In this document: positions 12,262-22,588 of the stretch, piece by piece
How the letters are laid out: each line of letters begins with the position of its first letter
Numbering within the stretch: position 1 is the first letter of the stretch
Made by a program: the position numbers and the translations under genes
From: Jacaranda mimosifolia
Taxonomy: Eukaryota; Streptophyta; Magnoliopsida; Lamiales; Bignoniaceae
DNA: 64,000 nt
NCBI GenBank assembly: GCA_018894105.1
Contig: CM032119.1
Location: forward strand, 14,153,246 to 14,217,245
Direction of reading: 5' to 3'
The notes under the pieces: generated by a model
What the model was told of the DNA's origin: nothing
Databases searched by the model: none
Seen by the model: the letters and a program-made list of their open reading frames with translations, nothing else

Positions 12262-12266
12262 ATCCT
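12262..12266. repeat. Target-site duplication ATCCT, right copy
   Basis: Identical to 10040-10044 and directly abutting the CA-ending LTR terminus. Confidence 0.7.
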
Positions 12267-13259
12267 CACTCTTGGTGATTCTTCTCTCATAACATTTACA
12301 AGATAGAAATTAAGAGGATGCAAGCCCCAATTTAATACAACTCTTTTCAACAACTTAAAACAAATAAAATCAATATTAAAGGCTCATAATCATCCCCATC
12401 CATTCATCATCCATTCAACACTTAAATGAATAATAAATAAATCATGAATTGACATTCAATTCCAAAAATTAAATGCTTATTTCACAAATAATTAATTGGC
12501 CAAGCAAGAACAAGCATAACAATTATGCTTCATCATTGAAGATTAACTTTAATAAGATCTTAAAAGTAATAAAAAATGTCAAACATAATTTTGAGAACTT
12601 ACACAATACTTGTGTATCTATTGTGTGTGGTTTAGAACACTTTTGGTCACTTAAGGAACACAAAAACACCTCAAAACTCGCCCAACATCTAAACCATGCG
12701 CTGCTGGGCTGGGCGCACGACTGGCGCGCCCGCTGCCCTACTATGGTGAGGTAGCACCCTGCTTTAGTTGGTTGGACCGAGTTAAGTTGTTTTTGGCTTA
12801 ACTTTTGTGCACAAAACTTTTTACGACTCTTCGTAAACATTAAATCACATATTATAGATGAAATTCAAAATTCAAAACCCCTTTTAAAAGTGGAATTCTA
12901 AGTGCTCAAACATGCTTCAAAAATCAAGTTTAAGTGAGAATCACCATTCTCAAAAAATCTCTAATAAACTCCAATCAAATTGGATCCAAAAATGACCAAA
13001 ACTCTATAAGGCCAAATTTAACATGCTATATAAACATATAACATAAACTAATGCTAAATCAACATTTAACATTAGCAACTATGAATTAAAACATACTAAT
13101 CATAAGAATTAACATTTAAAATACATATTAGCATGATTTCAATTCATCAAAAAAAGAGCCACATACATCATCATCCAAAAACTCCAATCCATAAATTGGA
13201 TCAAGTATTTGGAGATCTAGATCAATCAATCAATAATCCAAATCAAAGCATGAAACTAG
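12267..13259 (-). other. Leader of the long-LTR copia, LTR-proximal part
   Basis: Removing the solo LTR joins this to 9109-10039, giving an unusually long leader of about 1.9 kb before gag. It is AT-rich and has no recognisable protein domain; the open frames here (12473-12754 plus, 12523-12840 minus) look random. A small GC-rich patch (about 12700-12750) stands out from the rest. Confidence 0.6.
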
Positions 13260-13271
13260 GCTCTAATATCA
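13260..13271 (-). other. Degraded primer-binding site of the long-LTR copia
   Basis: The minus strand reads TGATATTAGAGC, two transitions away from TGGTATCAGAGC, the initiator Met tRNA complement, and lies two bases inside the LTR. It identifies 13274-15515 as a 5' LTR. Confidence 0.75.
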
Positions 13272-13273
13272 CT

Positions 13274-15515
13274 TGAAGTTAAGTGTAGGACTAGGATCCA
13301 ATAATTAAGGCACAAAAATAGCTGAATGAACTAGCCTACACTCAAAACCAAGGATCTAATCATGCTTCAAATTTAGATTTAGATGAAGGATTATCTTGAA
13401 TGCTCAAAATCCAAGGAAAGGAGGAAGAACACTTCAACACTTGAAAGCTGTCTTCCAGTGGCGCAGCAGCAATTTAGCAACAATTGCTTATCCAAATCAC
13501 CTCACAATTGGCTGAAATTTGGACACAAGATCACAAACACCTTGATGAAGATCCAGTAAAAATATTCAACAAAAAACAATTCTGGAAAGGTCTTCAAAAC
13601 ATGCTCCAAAATTACTACCCAAATTGTGGATCTCCAGAAGCCAAGCAACCCAAAAGTTTTGCCCCTAATGTCTAGATCCACACACTTATAGACAATCCAA
13701 ATCTCTCCTAGATTAGCTGAAAAATTAGGGAGAGAAGAGAGAAGGATGAAGGCCGAAATTTTTGAGAGGGAGAGGTGAAGAATGTGAAGCCTCAATACAT
13801 GAGAGAATCACAAAATTGGAGGAAAAAATAGAATCTAGCATCACATTGATCAAGTCGCCGCCCATTCCTCTATTTATAGATGTGGAGGTGTGATGCAAGT
13901 TGGCATCACACCCCCTTGAGGTTGGCGCCGCCTAAGTAAGATAATCTTGCATTTGAAATGTGAATTTAATTTACATTTGAATTTCATTTGGAATCTTCAT
14001 TTCATCTCATGAAATGTCATTCAAATAAATTCAAATATACTCTAAATGAACTCTTTTATTTTGAATTTCCCTCCAAATTAATTCTTCACATTAATTAAAT
14101 TAACCCTTTAATTTAATTCATTAACCTTGACTTAACTCTTTAAGTCAATTAGCTTAACTCCATAAGTTAACTTGACCAATTGATAGCCATGTGGCACCAA
14201 TTGAATTAACTCCTTAATTTAATTGGTCTAATTTAACTCCTTAAATTATTTAGGTCAATTTAACAATTAAATTGATCAAGCTAACATGATCAAAAAATTG
14301 TGTCAACCGTTTCCCTCTAAAATCAGTCAAAATGGAATTTCTCTAACTCCTTGAAAATTCCCTTCATCAAGTAGGGTTTTCAATTGACTTTGGTGTGTGA
14401 CCTATTAGGTTCTACCATTTATTGGACATGGACTCACAACTCTTGTGACTTTATAGAATATCAAAATATGCACATTAGTTTAAACTCCTTTAAACTAATG
14501 ATTCAATTCAATTAATTTCCATCAATTAAAGAGTACCCAATCTCCATGGTCGATGTCCAAGCTCAAGCCCATGGAGCTCAACTAAATGACCGAATGAATA
14601 TGCTGTTGGAGAACCATTCTAGCTCTACACTTGCTATGCAAATACGGTCCTTCCGTCTACTATCTCCCCAAAAAAACCTAGGGTAAGATATTTGTTGACT
14701 CCCTAATAGCCTCGATACCATGTTTCTATTTCCAATGTTCGATTCTGATTTATGACCTTATCTTTTGAAAATTCCTTTTCCAAATTATCATACTATCTTG
14801 TGCAAGGACTCCTTGGAATCGATCATTATTGAATACATAGGAGATAGACTTGCCCTTCACAACAATGATGAGTAGATCTCATAAATCTCCATGTTTAAGT
14901 AGCTCATGCCCAATCTCCACTCGAATGCCTTTTACGTGGCCAAGGAAGAGTCAAAGCATGAGGACCTAAACACAAGGTTACCATGGATCTTCAGGTTAAA
15001 GGATTAATCATATGCATTAGCATAAGCTGGAGAACTTGCCACTATCGACTTGTCACTGTGGCTATCTAGTGGATTCTCTAGGCAAGTCTTCAGTGAACTT
15101 GTTCTCCAATAAGCACATACTAACATACACCTATGTCTAACATGGATAGCTCATGAAATAGAGCAATATCCAAACCTTAGATTTATGCATTGTTAGTGCA
15201 AGTCTATTCAAATCTTAGATGCCCTGTTTCATAAGATTCTACAACTTGAAAGATTTAAGACACTGATCGTGTAAGACTTAGTTCATGATCACCACTCAGT
15301 GAAGTGACCAAGTGTCATAGTGAAGTAAGTCTTCACTAAGTGATGCTCATGAAATAAGTCTTACACGATCTAAGGGTTTCAACCAAATGCTAGTGAAGTA
15401 AAGTAAGCACAAGATAAAGATGGTCATTTGTAATGAATATCATTCAATCAAGATTGTATCACAAGTATAATAGTTTACATGCCAATCTAATTGGTTGTGG
15501 CGAACTATTCCAACA
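13274..15515 (-). repeat. 5' LTR of the long-LTR copia (2.24 kb)
   Basis: TG...CA ends (TGAAGTTAAG to CCAACA), adjacent to the primer-binding site on one side and the Sirevirus LTR on the other. It is unusually long for copia. It has a TATA-like CTATTTATAG near 13870 and the family's AT-rich repeated block at 14090-14290. Near its outer end it carries a copy-specific inverted duplication (15268-15367). Confidence 0.75.
15268..15367. repeat. 37-bp inverted duplication (hairpin) inside the LTR
   Basis: Arm one (15268-15304) starts CGTGTAAGACTTA. Arm two (15331-15367) is its reverse complement with about four mismatches and ends GTCTTACACG. The loop is 26 bases. The two sister LTRs (near 12070-12140 and 59340-59410) lack the second arm, so it arose in this copy. 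Confidence 0.75.
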
Positions 15516-15795
15516 TTCTCTTCATAGGGTCCCTCGAGAGCAAGGATAACTCTTGTCTCTCTTCACTACTAGGCCTTTCAAGAGACAAACCGCCTTGTCC
15601 TCATCTCCTTAAGGTCCGTTGAAAGAAAGTTCCCCTTTACCTTCTTCACTACAAGGTCCCTAAAAAACACACGTAGAATGAGGAATCAGCAACACTTAAG
15701 CACAAGAACGTGTAAAAGAGTATCACACAACTTCTCAAGACACTTAACAAAGTTCTCTCCCCACTTAGTGATTCACTTTGTTAATGTTGCATATT
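15516..15795 (-). repeat. 5' LTR of the Sirevirus-like element, outer piece
   Basis: From TTCTCTTCATAGGGTCCCTC the sequence follows 671-940 of the 3' LTR through ACTTAGTGATTCAC. The part equivalent to about 181-670 is missing between this piece and 7679. Similarity fades after about 15795, before the expected LTR end. Confidence 0.8.
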
Positions 15796-16249
15796 TTTAC
15801 TTTTATATGCTTGTGTCTAATGACTATGAATGCTTATTAAGGTAAGAATCCATTGGAATTAAATAAGGGAACAAGATAATTTTAGTAATCATGCATTAAT
15901 TCCTTAAACAACAGATGATTCGTTGGATTTAGCATGGTTTCAGCATGATATGATTTCTTTTCTAAGTTATAGAGATGTAAATCAAACTAGAATCTTTATG
16001 AAATCTTTTTAATTATGGAAAGTGAATTCCAGCATGTAATAGATTCTAACAAATAACACATAAGAAAATTCTAGCAGATAATATGGAAAGATAATCATGC
16101 TTTTAGCTCATTTCTAGGAGATTAATTTTATCATAATCAAAATAATGTAAATCATTAAAGGGTTAACAGAATCAAAGATTGACTGGTAGGTCTGACTTAA
16201 ACAGTTAATAGTGTAGATGTGCCACAAGTCATGGATCTACATGAAGAGT
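15796..16249. other. Unassigned AT-rich stretch between two transposon fragments
   Basis: Neither the Sirevirus LTR nor the following copia leader could be recognised here. No coding frame, tRNA or clear repeat was found. Confidence 0.4.
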
Positions 16250-16538
16250 GAGGCAAAATAAATCAAGGATTGGATTCATATGCAATTAGCAAAAGTTGCT
16301 TACCTTGGGATTGTTTGTGAATGTCTCCCGAATCGAAGGCTCATTATAAGTCCTTTGGGCCTTAATTTTCACTAGGAAATGAGATTTCCTGAATTCCTTA
16401 TGGGGGATGAGGAATTTGATAAAAATAGTGGGAGAAAAATATGCTTGAAAGTCCATGAACATATTTTCTATACCAATATTCAATTACATGCTTATATTCT
16501 CTTTTTTGCCTTTGAAGATTTGCGAAATCTCAATCTAT

Positions 16539-17468
16539 GGCTAAGAATCCACTAAACATTATATTGAAAACTAATAAACCAACCGAGACAAACTTACAAG
16601 ATTGACTAAACCTTAAAATCATTCTAGATTTTGAGAAACGGATATATGTCCTATATCATGGTGCTCCTTATCCCATAGAGATCGATGCAGGTCAAGAGAC
16701 ACATGAAATGTTCACGAAAAGGGTTGAGGATCACCTCCTAGCCTATTGTCTCATGATAGCATCTATCAATTTCAAAAGTCTCACGAACACATGAAATATA
16801 ACACATTCTATTTCTTGCAAGAGTTGTATAGCAAACAAGGTATGAGAGGTTTATATTGTTAAAGGAGATTTTTCAAGCTGGGATGGATGAGGGCTCATGT
16901 GTCCTCGACTACGGTCAAAAGATGATTAGACTTGATAAGCTCTTCAAGTTGGACATAGTGATGGACAATGATCTCTATGGGGTTTTGATTTTCACATCGT
17001 TGTCGAGTTTAAATGACCAAAATATTGATCCAGACGGAGATAACCATGACAAGGAAAAACCTCTAATGATTGCTTCCTCCTCCCATTCTAAAGGCCCTAA
17101 AGGCTAGAAGAAAAATGGTAAGAAGAAAAGTGTTCTTTTTCAAGATGAAACATACGTTTAAGGTGTCCAGTGGAGTCAAGAAGAATATTGAAGATAAAGT
17201 CGATGCTACTTATTTCTACTTTGACGAGAAAGACAATTGGAAGCAGTATTGCAAGGAATACCTTGCAATTCTTGGGAAGGGTATGTACTTTATTAACGTG
17301 CGTTTAATGACAAATTCTTTTGCATGGATATATGATATCGCAAGTGGTTCTCATCTTTATAATTTATTACAAAGAATGGAAAGAAGAATAAATCTTAGTG
17401 ATGGGGATATGATCTACCGCCTTGGCAAAGAAGCAAAAGTTGTGGCCAAAGCCAAAGGCGTGAAATAA
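16539..17468 (+). pseudogene. Gag to protease of the plus-strand copia fragment
   Basis: The start MAKNPLNIIL at 16539 aligns with both sister copies. A stop lies about 25 codons in, and an open piece follows at 16856-17107. The zinc knuckle region (17205-17246) reads YFYFDEKDNWKQYC, with two of three cysteines and the histidine replaced. The protease segment has AWIYDIASGSHLYN, where the DTG active site is DIA. It is the most decayed of the three gag copies. Confidence 0.7.
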
Positions 17469-17689
17469 GTTAGACTTAGGGAACTCCTTACTTGTATAAG
17501 ATCCATGTTATTATGTACCAAATCTTGTTGAGAACATCATTTCGATTCTTGTTTTAGATAGCAAAGAATTTGATTTTTCAATATCAAATGAGAATTTGAA
17601 GGTAATAAAGAATGGTTCTTTAGTTGCTCAAGGTATATTAAGCAATGGATTATACATTTTTGGATTCTCAACCATCACTAATGCACATT

Positions 17690-18115
17690 CAAAAAAGTAA
17701 AAGAAAATTAGATAACCAAAAAGATGCAATGTCATTACATGCTAGACCTGGACATATTTCCAAGAATAGGATGAACAAGTTATAAGCCCTTAAAGCACTA
17801 AACGTTAGTGGCATAGAGGATCTTTCTACTTGTGAATCTTGTTTAAAAGGAAAAATGACCAAGGCTCCTTCTGTAGGACTATTGGAGCAAACCACAAGTC
17901 TTTTGGATTTGATCCATATGGACTTTTGTGGACCATGAAGAGTTAGTATGAAAGGTGGCTTTTCATACTTCATTACCTTCACCGATGACCATACTAAGTT
18001 CAAACATGTGTATCTTATAAGTACAAATTCGAAGCTTTTGAAAAATTTAAAGAGCATAGGAATGAAGTAGAAAAACAATTAGGACTAAGTATTAAAGCTC
18101 TTCGATCAGATCCTT
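17690..18115 (+). pseudogene. GAG-pre-integrase and integrase core of the plus-strand copia fragment
   Basis: Readable text includes SLHARPGHISKNRMNKL, ALKALNVSGIEDLSTCESC (zinc-binding end), LIHMDFCGP, SYFITFTDDHTKF and EKQLGLSIKALRSD. A TGA interrupts the segment after DFCGP. The match ends at 18115, before the second catalytic aspartate context. Confidence 0.7.
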
Positions 18116-18504
18116 TTTTATATCCCTCTAAGAAAAATAGCCAACAATTGGCTCATAACTAGTAATAGACTTACCTCTTCCCTTTACTAACTTCTTTGCT
18201 CCTTTATACAAAAAGCTTGCATAATCACACTCGGGGTGACCATTCGTCTAAGGCCACCAAAGCAAGCACAAAAATTTCAATAGCTTTTGAAAAAGTATTA
18301 ATTCAAAACATCTATCTAGAAAGCCAAGAAGATAAAAAACATATATGCTCATCTAAGTCGATGACACCAGTCCTGTTAGCAAAATGGCCAATAATTAGCT
18401 TACAATAAGTAATAAACTTACTTGCCAAGGGTAGACGGTTGAAGTCTCTTCCCTTCTCTGATATAGCCATTCCTAAATTAATGTATAGGTCAATTGAAGG
18501 GAAT
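18116..18504. other. Unassigned spacer before the Athila-like element
   Basis: It holds two similar segments, near 18135-18175 ('ATAGCCAACAATTGGCTCATAA...') and 18386-18425 ('ATGGCCAATAATTAGCTTACAA...'), about 250 bases apart. No coding frame is supported. The last bases resemble the purine tract seen before the second Athila LTR. Confidence 0.4.
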
Positions 18505-19779
18505 TATTAAGTTGCATTTTTGTCTTTTTATTTGTATAATTTCCCCTGTGATTAATAGTAAAAATGCTTAATTGTTGGGTTTTAACTTTCATTTTATATT
18601 TTGTAAAGCAAATTGAAGATTCAAGCTAAGTGCAATTGAAAATTGAGTACTTCACATGCTTGGAGCAAAGATCGCATTCCCGAGACGAGGAATGGAAAAA
18701 AGAAATAATTTGAGTACGGGCGTGTCTTGATTTCCAAAACTATTATGCAAATTTGATTTTGAAGCATTCAATCTATTTTGGATGTTGTATATATTTGGAA
18801 TACTTTAATTTCTATTTCTTTAATTAGGATAATTTGAGTTTTTATATTCTGGTAGAACTCTCATTAGTTTTCCAATTGCATTACGAATAGTAGGTTCTTT
18901 ATAGGGAATTAGGTATCTTTCATATGAGCTTTTTCATTCTTTTATTCAACATATTTTTTGTTTCCTGCGTTTTCTTCTTTCCATAAGTTACTAAACTTTT
19001 TTTCTAACCTAAGGGATTATCAGAGTTCGGTTTCTTCAATATTTGTGAGATCTAAATGATTTAATTTATTTTTCTTATTTCTTGAGTATGTATTTATCTT
19101 CTGTTTTCATTATGAGTATTCAGGTTTATTAAATTTAGGGTCCAAATTTGATAATTTAGAATATCTATTCTATCAATTAGAAAACTAAATCCGTAATTGT
19201 TTAATTGTTCTAATACTTGTGGCAAATAGCATAGTTATGTGTGTTAATATGCTTGATTTTTGCAATGTGGATAAATAATCTAGTCTAAATGAATCCTGCG
19301 CGTGTGTGTTTGTTAGCTAGGGCTGTGTCTCTCTAGTTTTAATACTGTTAATAAATTAAATCCTAGAAGTGTTTCTTTAGGGTTGTTTATTAGCAAGGGA
19401 AATAACTAACGACCTTCTCTTAGTTATTGAGATAGCAAGGAGAGATTGGTTATTAGGGCGTCCCGAGTAACTATAACCAGTTTGTTCAGGAAAGGGAAAT
19501 TTATCTTTACATCAATGATCAAATCTGATAACCAAACTGAGATTTTACCTTAGACTAAATTTCATACTTATTGATTCCTTATTTTTATCTATAGTTTATT
19601 TACTTTTAATATTCTAGGTCTTCTTTTTTATAAAAATTCCCCATTCTATTTTACTTTATTTAGTAAACTTGAAAGAAATAAAATTTACCAGTTCCTGTGG
19701 AATACAACCCTACCCATCACTATTTATGAATCATATCTGTAGAGTATGAATTTATTTTTGTTGGATTCAACAACCATCA
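18505..19779 (+). repeat. 5' LTR of the Athila-like element
   Basis: About 1,275 bases, alignable end to end with 25010-26286. It begins TATTAAGTTGC (TG expected; one transition) and ends CAACCATCA, directly before the primer-binding site. Confidence 0.85.
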
Positions 19780-19783
19780 AAAT

Positions 19784-19801
19784 TTGGCGTCGTTGTTGCG
19801 G
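19784..19801 (+). other. Primer-binding site of the Athila-like element
   Basis: TGGCGTCGTTGTTGCGGA differs at a few positions from the TGGCGCCGTTGCCGGGGA site used by Athila/Tat elements; it lies four bases after the LTR end. Confidence 0.75.
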
Positions 19802-19854
19802 ACTGATGTCAAATAATTTTGTTCTTTTAATACCTCAATTTTCTAGTACAAGTG

Positions 19855-21300
19855 AACTTCAAGGGCTCGTAAAAGAGCTTTAAGGGAGTTAGCTGAACTG
19901 GATTTGGCTCATCAACTACTTTACATTGAATATCCAGAGTTGGGAACCCCTTTTGAGCTAAAACTTGGGTTAACCCATCTACTACCCATTTATGTGGTTT
20001 AAATAATGAAGATCCCCATAAGCGTTTAAAGGCACTTCATGTTGTGTGCTCAACTATGAATCCCCTGGGAGTGTCTGAAGAGCAAGTCAAGTTCCGAGAT
20101 TTTCCATTTTCTTTAGCAGATAAAGCTAAAGATTAGTTGTTTTATATACCCCCAGGCGCTATCACTACATGGACAAAAATGGCAAAATTGTTAAGGAGGC
20201 ATGAGGATAATGGATGTAGCAAGTTAAGGAGCCATAATGAACAAAGCTCCAAGTGAAGCTAGAGAATTAATCTTTATAATAGCTGCCAACTCCTAATAAT
20301 TTAGATACTCTTGGGACCCTCCTATAAGGGTCGATGAGGTAAGTAATTCATCTCTTGAGCATCAGATTTCCACTTTAACTTCTCTTGCTCAGCAATTGGT
20401 TGTAGGAAATACGCAAAAAATGAAGGCTTGTGGGATCTACACTAATGTTGGTCATCCTATGGATATGCGTCCTACGCTCCAAGAGAATTCTTGCAAACAA
20501 ACCAATGCAGTACGAGGATTCCTTGGACCACTACAAAGAAAGTACAATCCCTATTCAAACACCTACAACCCAGGATAGAGGGATCATCTGAATTTTAGTT
20601 ACGAAGGGAGATCACAAAACTACCAATACTTCCAACAAAAGCCGCCCCCTCCACAGCAACCATCCTTTTCAAATACAGGTATGTCTGTCAAAGAGATTGT
20701 TAAATCGCTCGCGACTAATACTTAACAATTTCAATAGAAAATGCAATCAAGCATTCAAAATTTGGAGAACCAAATAAATCAGCTAGCCACCTCAATGAGT
20801 GAGATAGAATCCTAGGGGAAGCTACAATCTCAAACAGTTGTCAATCCCAATCTGAACGTTAGCGCGATTACTTTGAGGAATGGTAAGGAGTTGAAGGAAC
20901 CCAACAAGAAGGCACAAGAAAACACTATTATGGGAAAAGTGGAGAGAGAGATTGTCATGCCTCAAGATTCTATTAAACATTCACATATGAAACCAATGGT
21001 AAGGTGACAAGCCTATTGGTTATACACCCTCCCTTTCCAGAAAGGTTCACTAAATTCAAAAGGCATGAAGAAGAAAAGGAGATTCATGAAACTTTTCACA
21101 AGGTCAAGGTAAAATCCCATTACTTGATGCAATCAAGCAAATACCTCGGTATGCTAAATTTCCCAAGGAATTGTGCACAAATAAAAGAAAATTAAAAGGT
21201 AATGAAAGAATAAGTGTGGCGAAAAATGTCTTTACAATGATATAAAGAAAATTGCCCCCTAAATGCAAGGACCCATGTATGTTTACTATACCTTGAAAAA
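19855..21300 (+). pseudogene. Gag of the Athila-like element
   Basis: Frame pieces read LRELAELDLAHQLLYIEYPE, EDPHKRLKALHVVCSTMNP, FSLADKAKD-stop-LFYIPPGAITTW, YNPYSNTYNPG-stop-RDH, IQNLENQINQLATSMSEIES and SAITLRNGKELKEP. These follow the order of Athila Gag (N-terminal block, retrotransposon-gag core, asparagine/glutamine-rich linker, coiled segment, SAITLRSGKEL). TAG stops stand at the tryptophans before LFYIPP and before RDH (TGG-to-TAG). Gag would form the particle; this copy is inactive. Confidence 0.75.
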
Positions 21301-21764
21301 TTAGCAAAGTTGGAATTGAAAAGGCTATGTGCGATCTTGGTGATTCAACTAATATCATGCATCTTTCCATCTACTCCTTATTGAATGGTAGTCCTTTGAA
21401 AGAAATAGGAGTAGTTCCTCAACTTGTTGATAGGTCTGTTGTATATCTTGAGGGAGTCCTAGAGGATGTGTTAGTACAAGTCAACAAATTGATTTTTCCT
21501 GCTAATTTTTATGTACTTAACATGTCTGAAAATAACTCTCCTTATTCGTCACAAATACAGTTGGGAAGACCTTTCCTTAGAACATCTAGGATGAAAATTA
21601 ATATGCATGATGGTACACTCACTATGGAGTTTAATGGTAATATGATTAAATTCAATATTTATGATGCCATGAAATATTCTAGTGATGAGTCTTGTGTTTT
21701 TATTGTGGATAATATTGATACTTTAACTCACGAAACTTTAAATTTGAATTATGTAATTTTGTGA
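21301..21764 (+). pseudogene. Aspartic protease domain of the Athila-like element
   Basis: A 145-residue open stretch (from 21327) contains MCDLGDSTNIMHLSIYSLL, QLVDRSVVYLEGVLEDVLVQ, FPANFYVL, LGRPFLRTSRMKI and DGTLTMEF, the retropepsin-like domain of Athila pol. The active-site DLGAS motif is DLGDS. It is the longest clean frame of the element. It ends in a TGA eleven bases before the non-coding end-of-pol block, with no RT after it. Confidence 0.75.
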
Positions 21765-21769
21765 TGTGA

Positions 21770-21900
21770 GGAATAGCTACGTCTAGCCAAAGACATTAAA
21801 GAGAGACGTTTTTTGGGAGGTAACCCAAACTTTCAATTTGTTGTTTATATTTTCAAAAAAAATGTAATAATATTAATAATTAGCTTTTTTTTTTCTGATG
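21770..21900 (+). other. End-of-pol non-coding block
   Basis: It contains GTCTAGCCAAAGACATTAAAGA and GACGTTTTTTGGGAGGTAACCCAA, the counterpart of a block that in Athila-type elements follows the pol stop ('...GGGAGGCAACCCAA'). Its position right after protease shows where the RT-integrase part was lost. Confidence 0.6.
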
Positions 21901-21937
21901 CAGGAGACATTTTAAAATAGCTTGTGTGCATAGTTAG

Positions 21938-22175
21938 TTTGACAGGAAAGCTCTCCAATCTACCCGTGCCTATGTCTTATTCAAGGACCTCTTCCGGCAT
22001 GTTGGAATAATTTGACACAGAAAGCTCTCCAATCTACCCATACCCATGCCTTGTTCAATGACCTCTTTTGGCATGTTGGAATGATTTGACAAGGAAAGCT
22101 CTCCAATCTGTCCATGGCCACGTCTTGTTCAAGGACCTTTTTTGGTACGTTGGAATTATTTGACATAAAAGCTTT
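21938..22175 (+). repeat. Tandem repeat of about 72-76 bp, four copies
   Basis: Units begin GACAGGAAAGCTCTCCAATC near 21940 and recur near 22012, 22088 and 22162 (last copy partial and diverged). Each ends in 'GTTGGAAT-ATTT'. Non-coding, inside the Athila-like element. Confidence 0.8.
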
Positions 22176-22588
22176 TCAATCGCCCATGTCTTGTTTCATC
22201 AATTCTCTTACTATCTAAACCATTCACATCATTTTATTATTATTATTTTATTTTTTATTATTATTTTATTTTTATTTTTACTATTAATATTTTTACATTT
22301 ATGTATATATATTTATAAAATATGAGAAAAAAAAGTGTGAAAAGGAGAGTCAAAATTGGAGCCTCTAATTTTGACTCTACCAAACACCCACTATTTATCT
22401 TCTTCTCCAAGAAACTCAAGACCCGCCACCATCACCATTAAACCACTATCTTCAATCATCATTCTTCAAACCCACCACATTCTTCAGAAAATCACCACCA
22501 TCATCCTCCACCACCGGACACCATCTTCGACCACCTTCAAACACGCCATCACCAACACTTTTCCTCACCATAAACTACTCAGCCAAAC
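22176..22588 (+). other. Spacer with T/A-rich and CCA-rich segments before the late ORF
   Basis: A TTATT-rich stretch (22230-22330) is followed by a stretch rich in CACC and ATC (22420-22580), which looks like a 5' untranslated leader. Open frames here are compositional. Confidence 0.5.

Larger units (their letters stand above)
7680..15515 (-). mobile_element. Long-LTR Ty1/copia element, 3' half lost, inserted in the Sirevirus LTR
   Basis: In minus-strand order it has a 5' LTR (15515-13274), a primer-binding site (13271-13260), a long leader interrupted by a solo LTR, gag (9108-8572), a nucleocapsid knuckle, protease and the start of integrase, ending abruptly at 7680. RT, RNase H and the 3' LTR are gone. 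It is the same family as 57441-63835 (minus) and 16250-18115 (plus): the gag start, the sequence just upstream of gag and the LTRs are all similar. The right border is a clean LTR end (CCAACA) against the Sirevirus LTR. Confidence 0.8.
18..15795 (-). mobile_element. Sirevirus-like Ty1/copia element, split by a later insertion
   Basis: In minus-strand order it shows a 5' LTR (15795-15516 plus 7679-7521), a primer-binding site for initiator Met tRNA, gag, protease, integrase, RT and RNase H, an env-like remnant, a purine tract and a 3' LTR (1127-18). The Sirevirus assignment rests on gag motifs in the region translated from 6536-6865, on the extra coding stretch between RNase H and the 3' LTR, and on the GAAGGGGGAG purine tract. 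All reading frames carry stops and frameshifts, so the element is dead. A second copia element (7680-15515) interrupts its 5' LTR. The five bases left of the 3' LTR are TGATC; the far end of the 5' LTR is not recognisable, so no target duplication could be tested. Confidence 0.8.
16250..18115 (+). mobile_element. Long-LTR copia fragment, plus strand (leader-gag-protease-integrase start)
   Basis: The stretch 16280-16538 is the reverse-complement equivalent of the leader next to gag at 9109-9230. Gag, protease and the start of integrase then follow in order on the plus strand. It stops at 18115 after a TFTDDH...LRSD integrase-core segment. No LTR, RT or RNase H is attached, so both ends are truncated. 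It lies in opposite orientation to the copy at 7680-15515. Confidence 0.75.

Noticed and set aside
12523..12840. 105-codon minus-strand and 93-codon plus-strand frames
   Set aside because: Both lie in the non-coding leader of a copia element, overlap each other and show no domain.
10045..13259. Idea that 10045-15515 is a short non-autonomous element (LTR, 1-kb interior, LTR)
   Set aside because: ATCCT on both sides of 10045-12261 marks a separate insertion, and 12267-13259 then joins naturally to the leader at 9109-10039. A non-autonomous element cannot be fully excluded, because 12262 also follows a weakly purine-rich tract on the minus strand.
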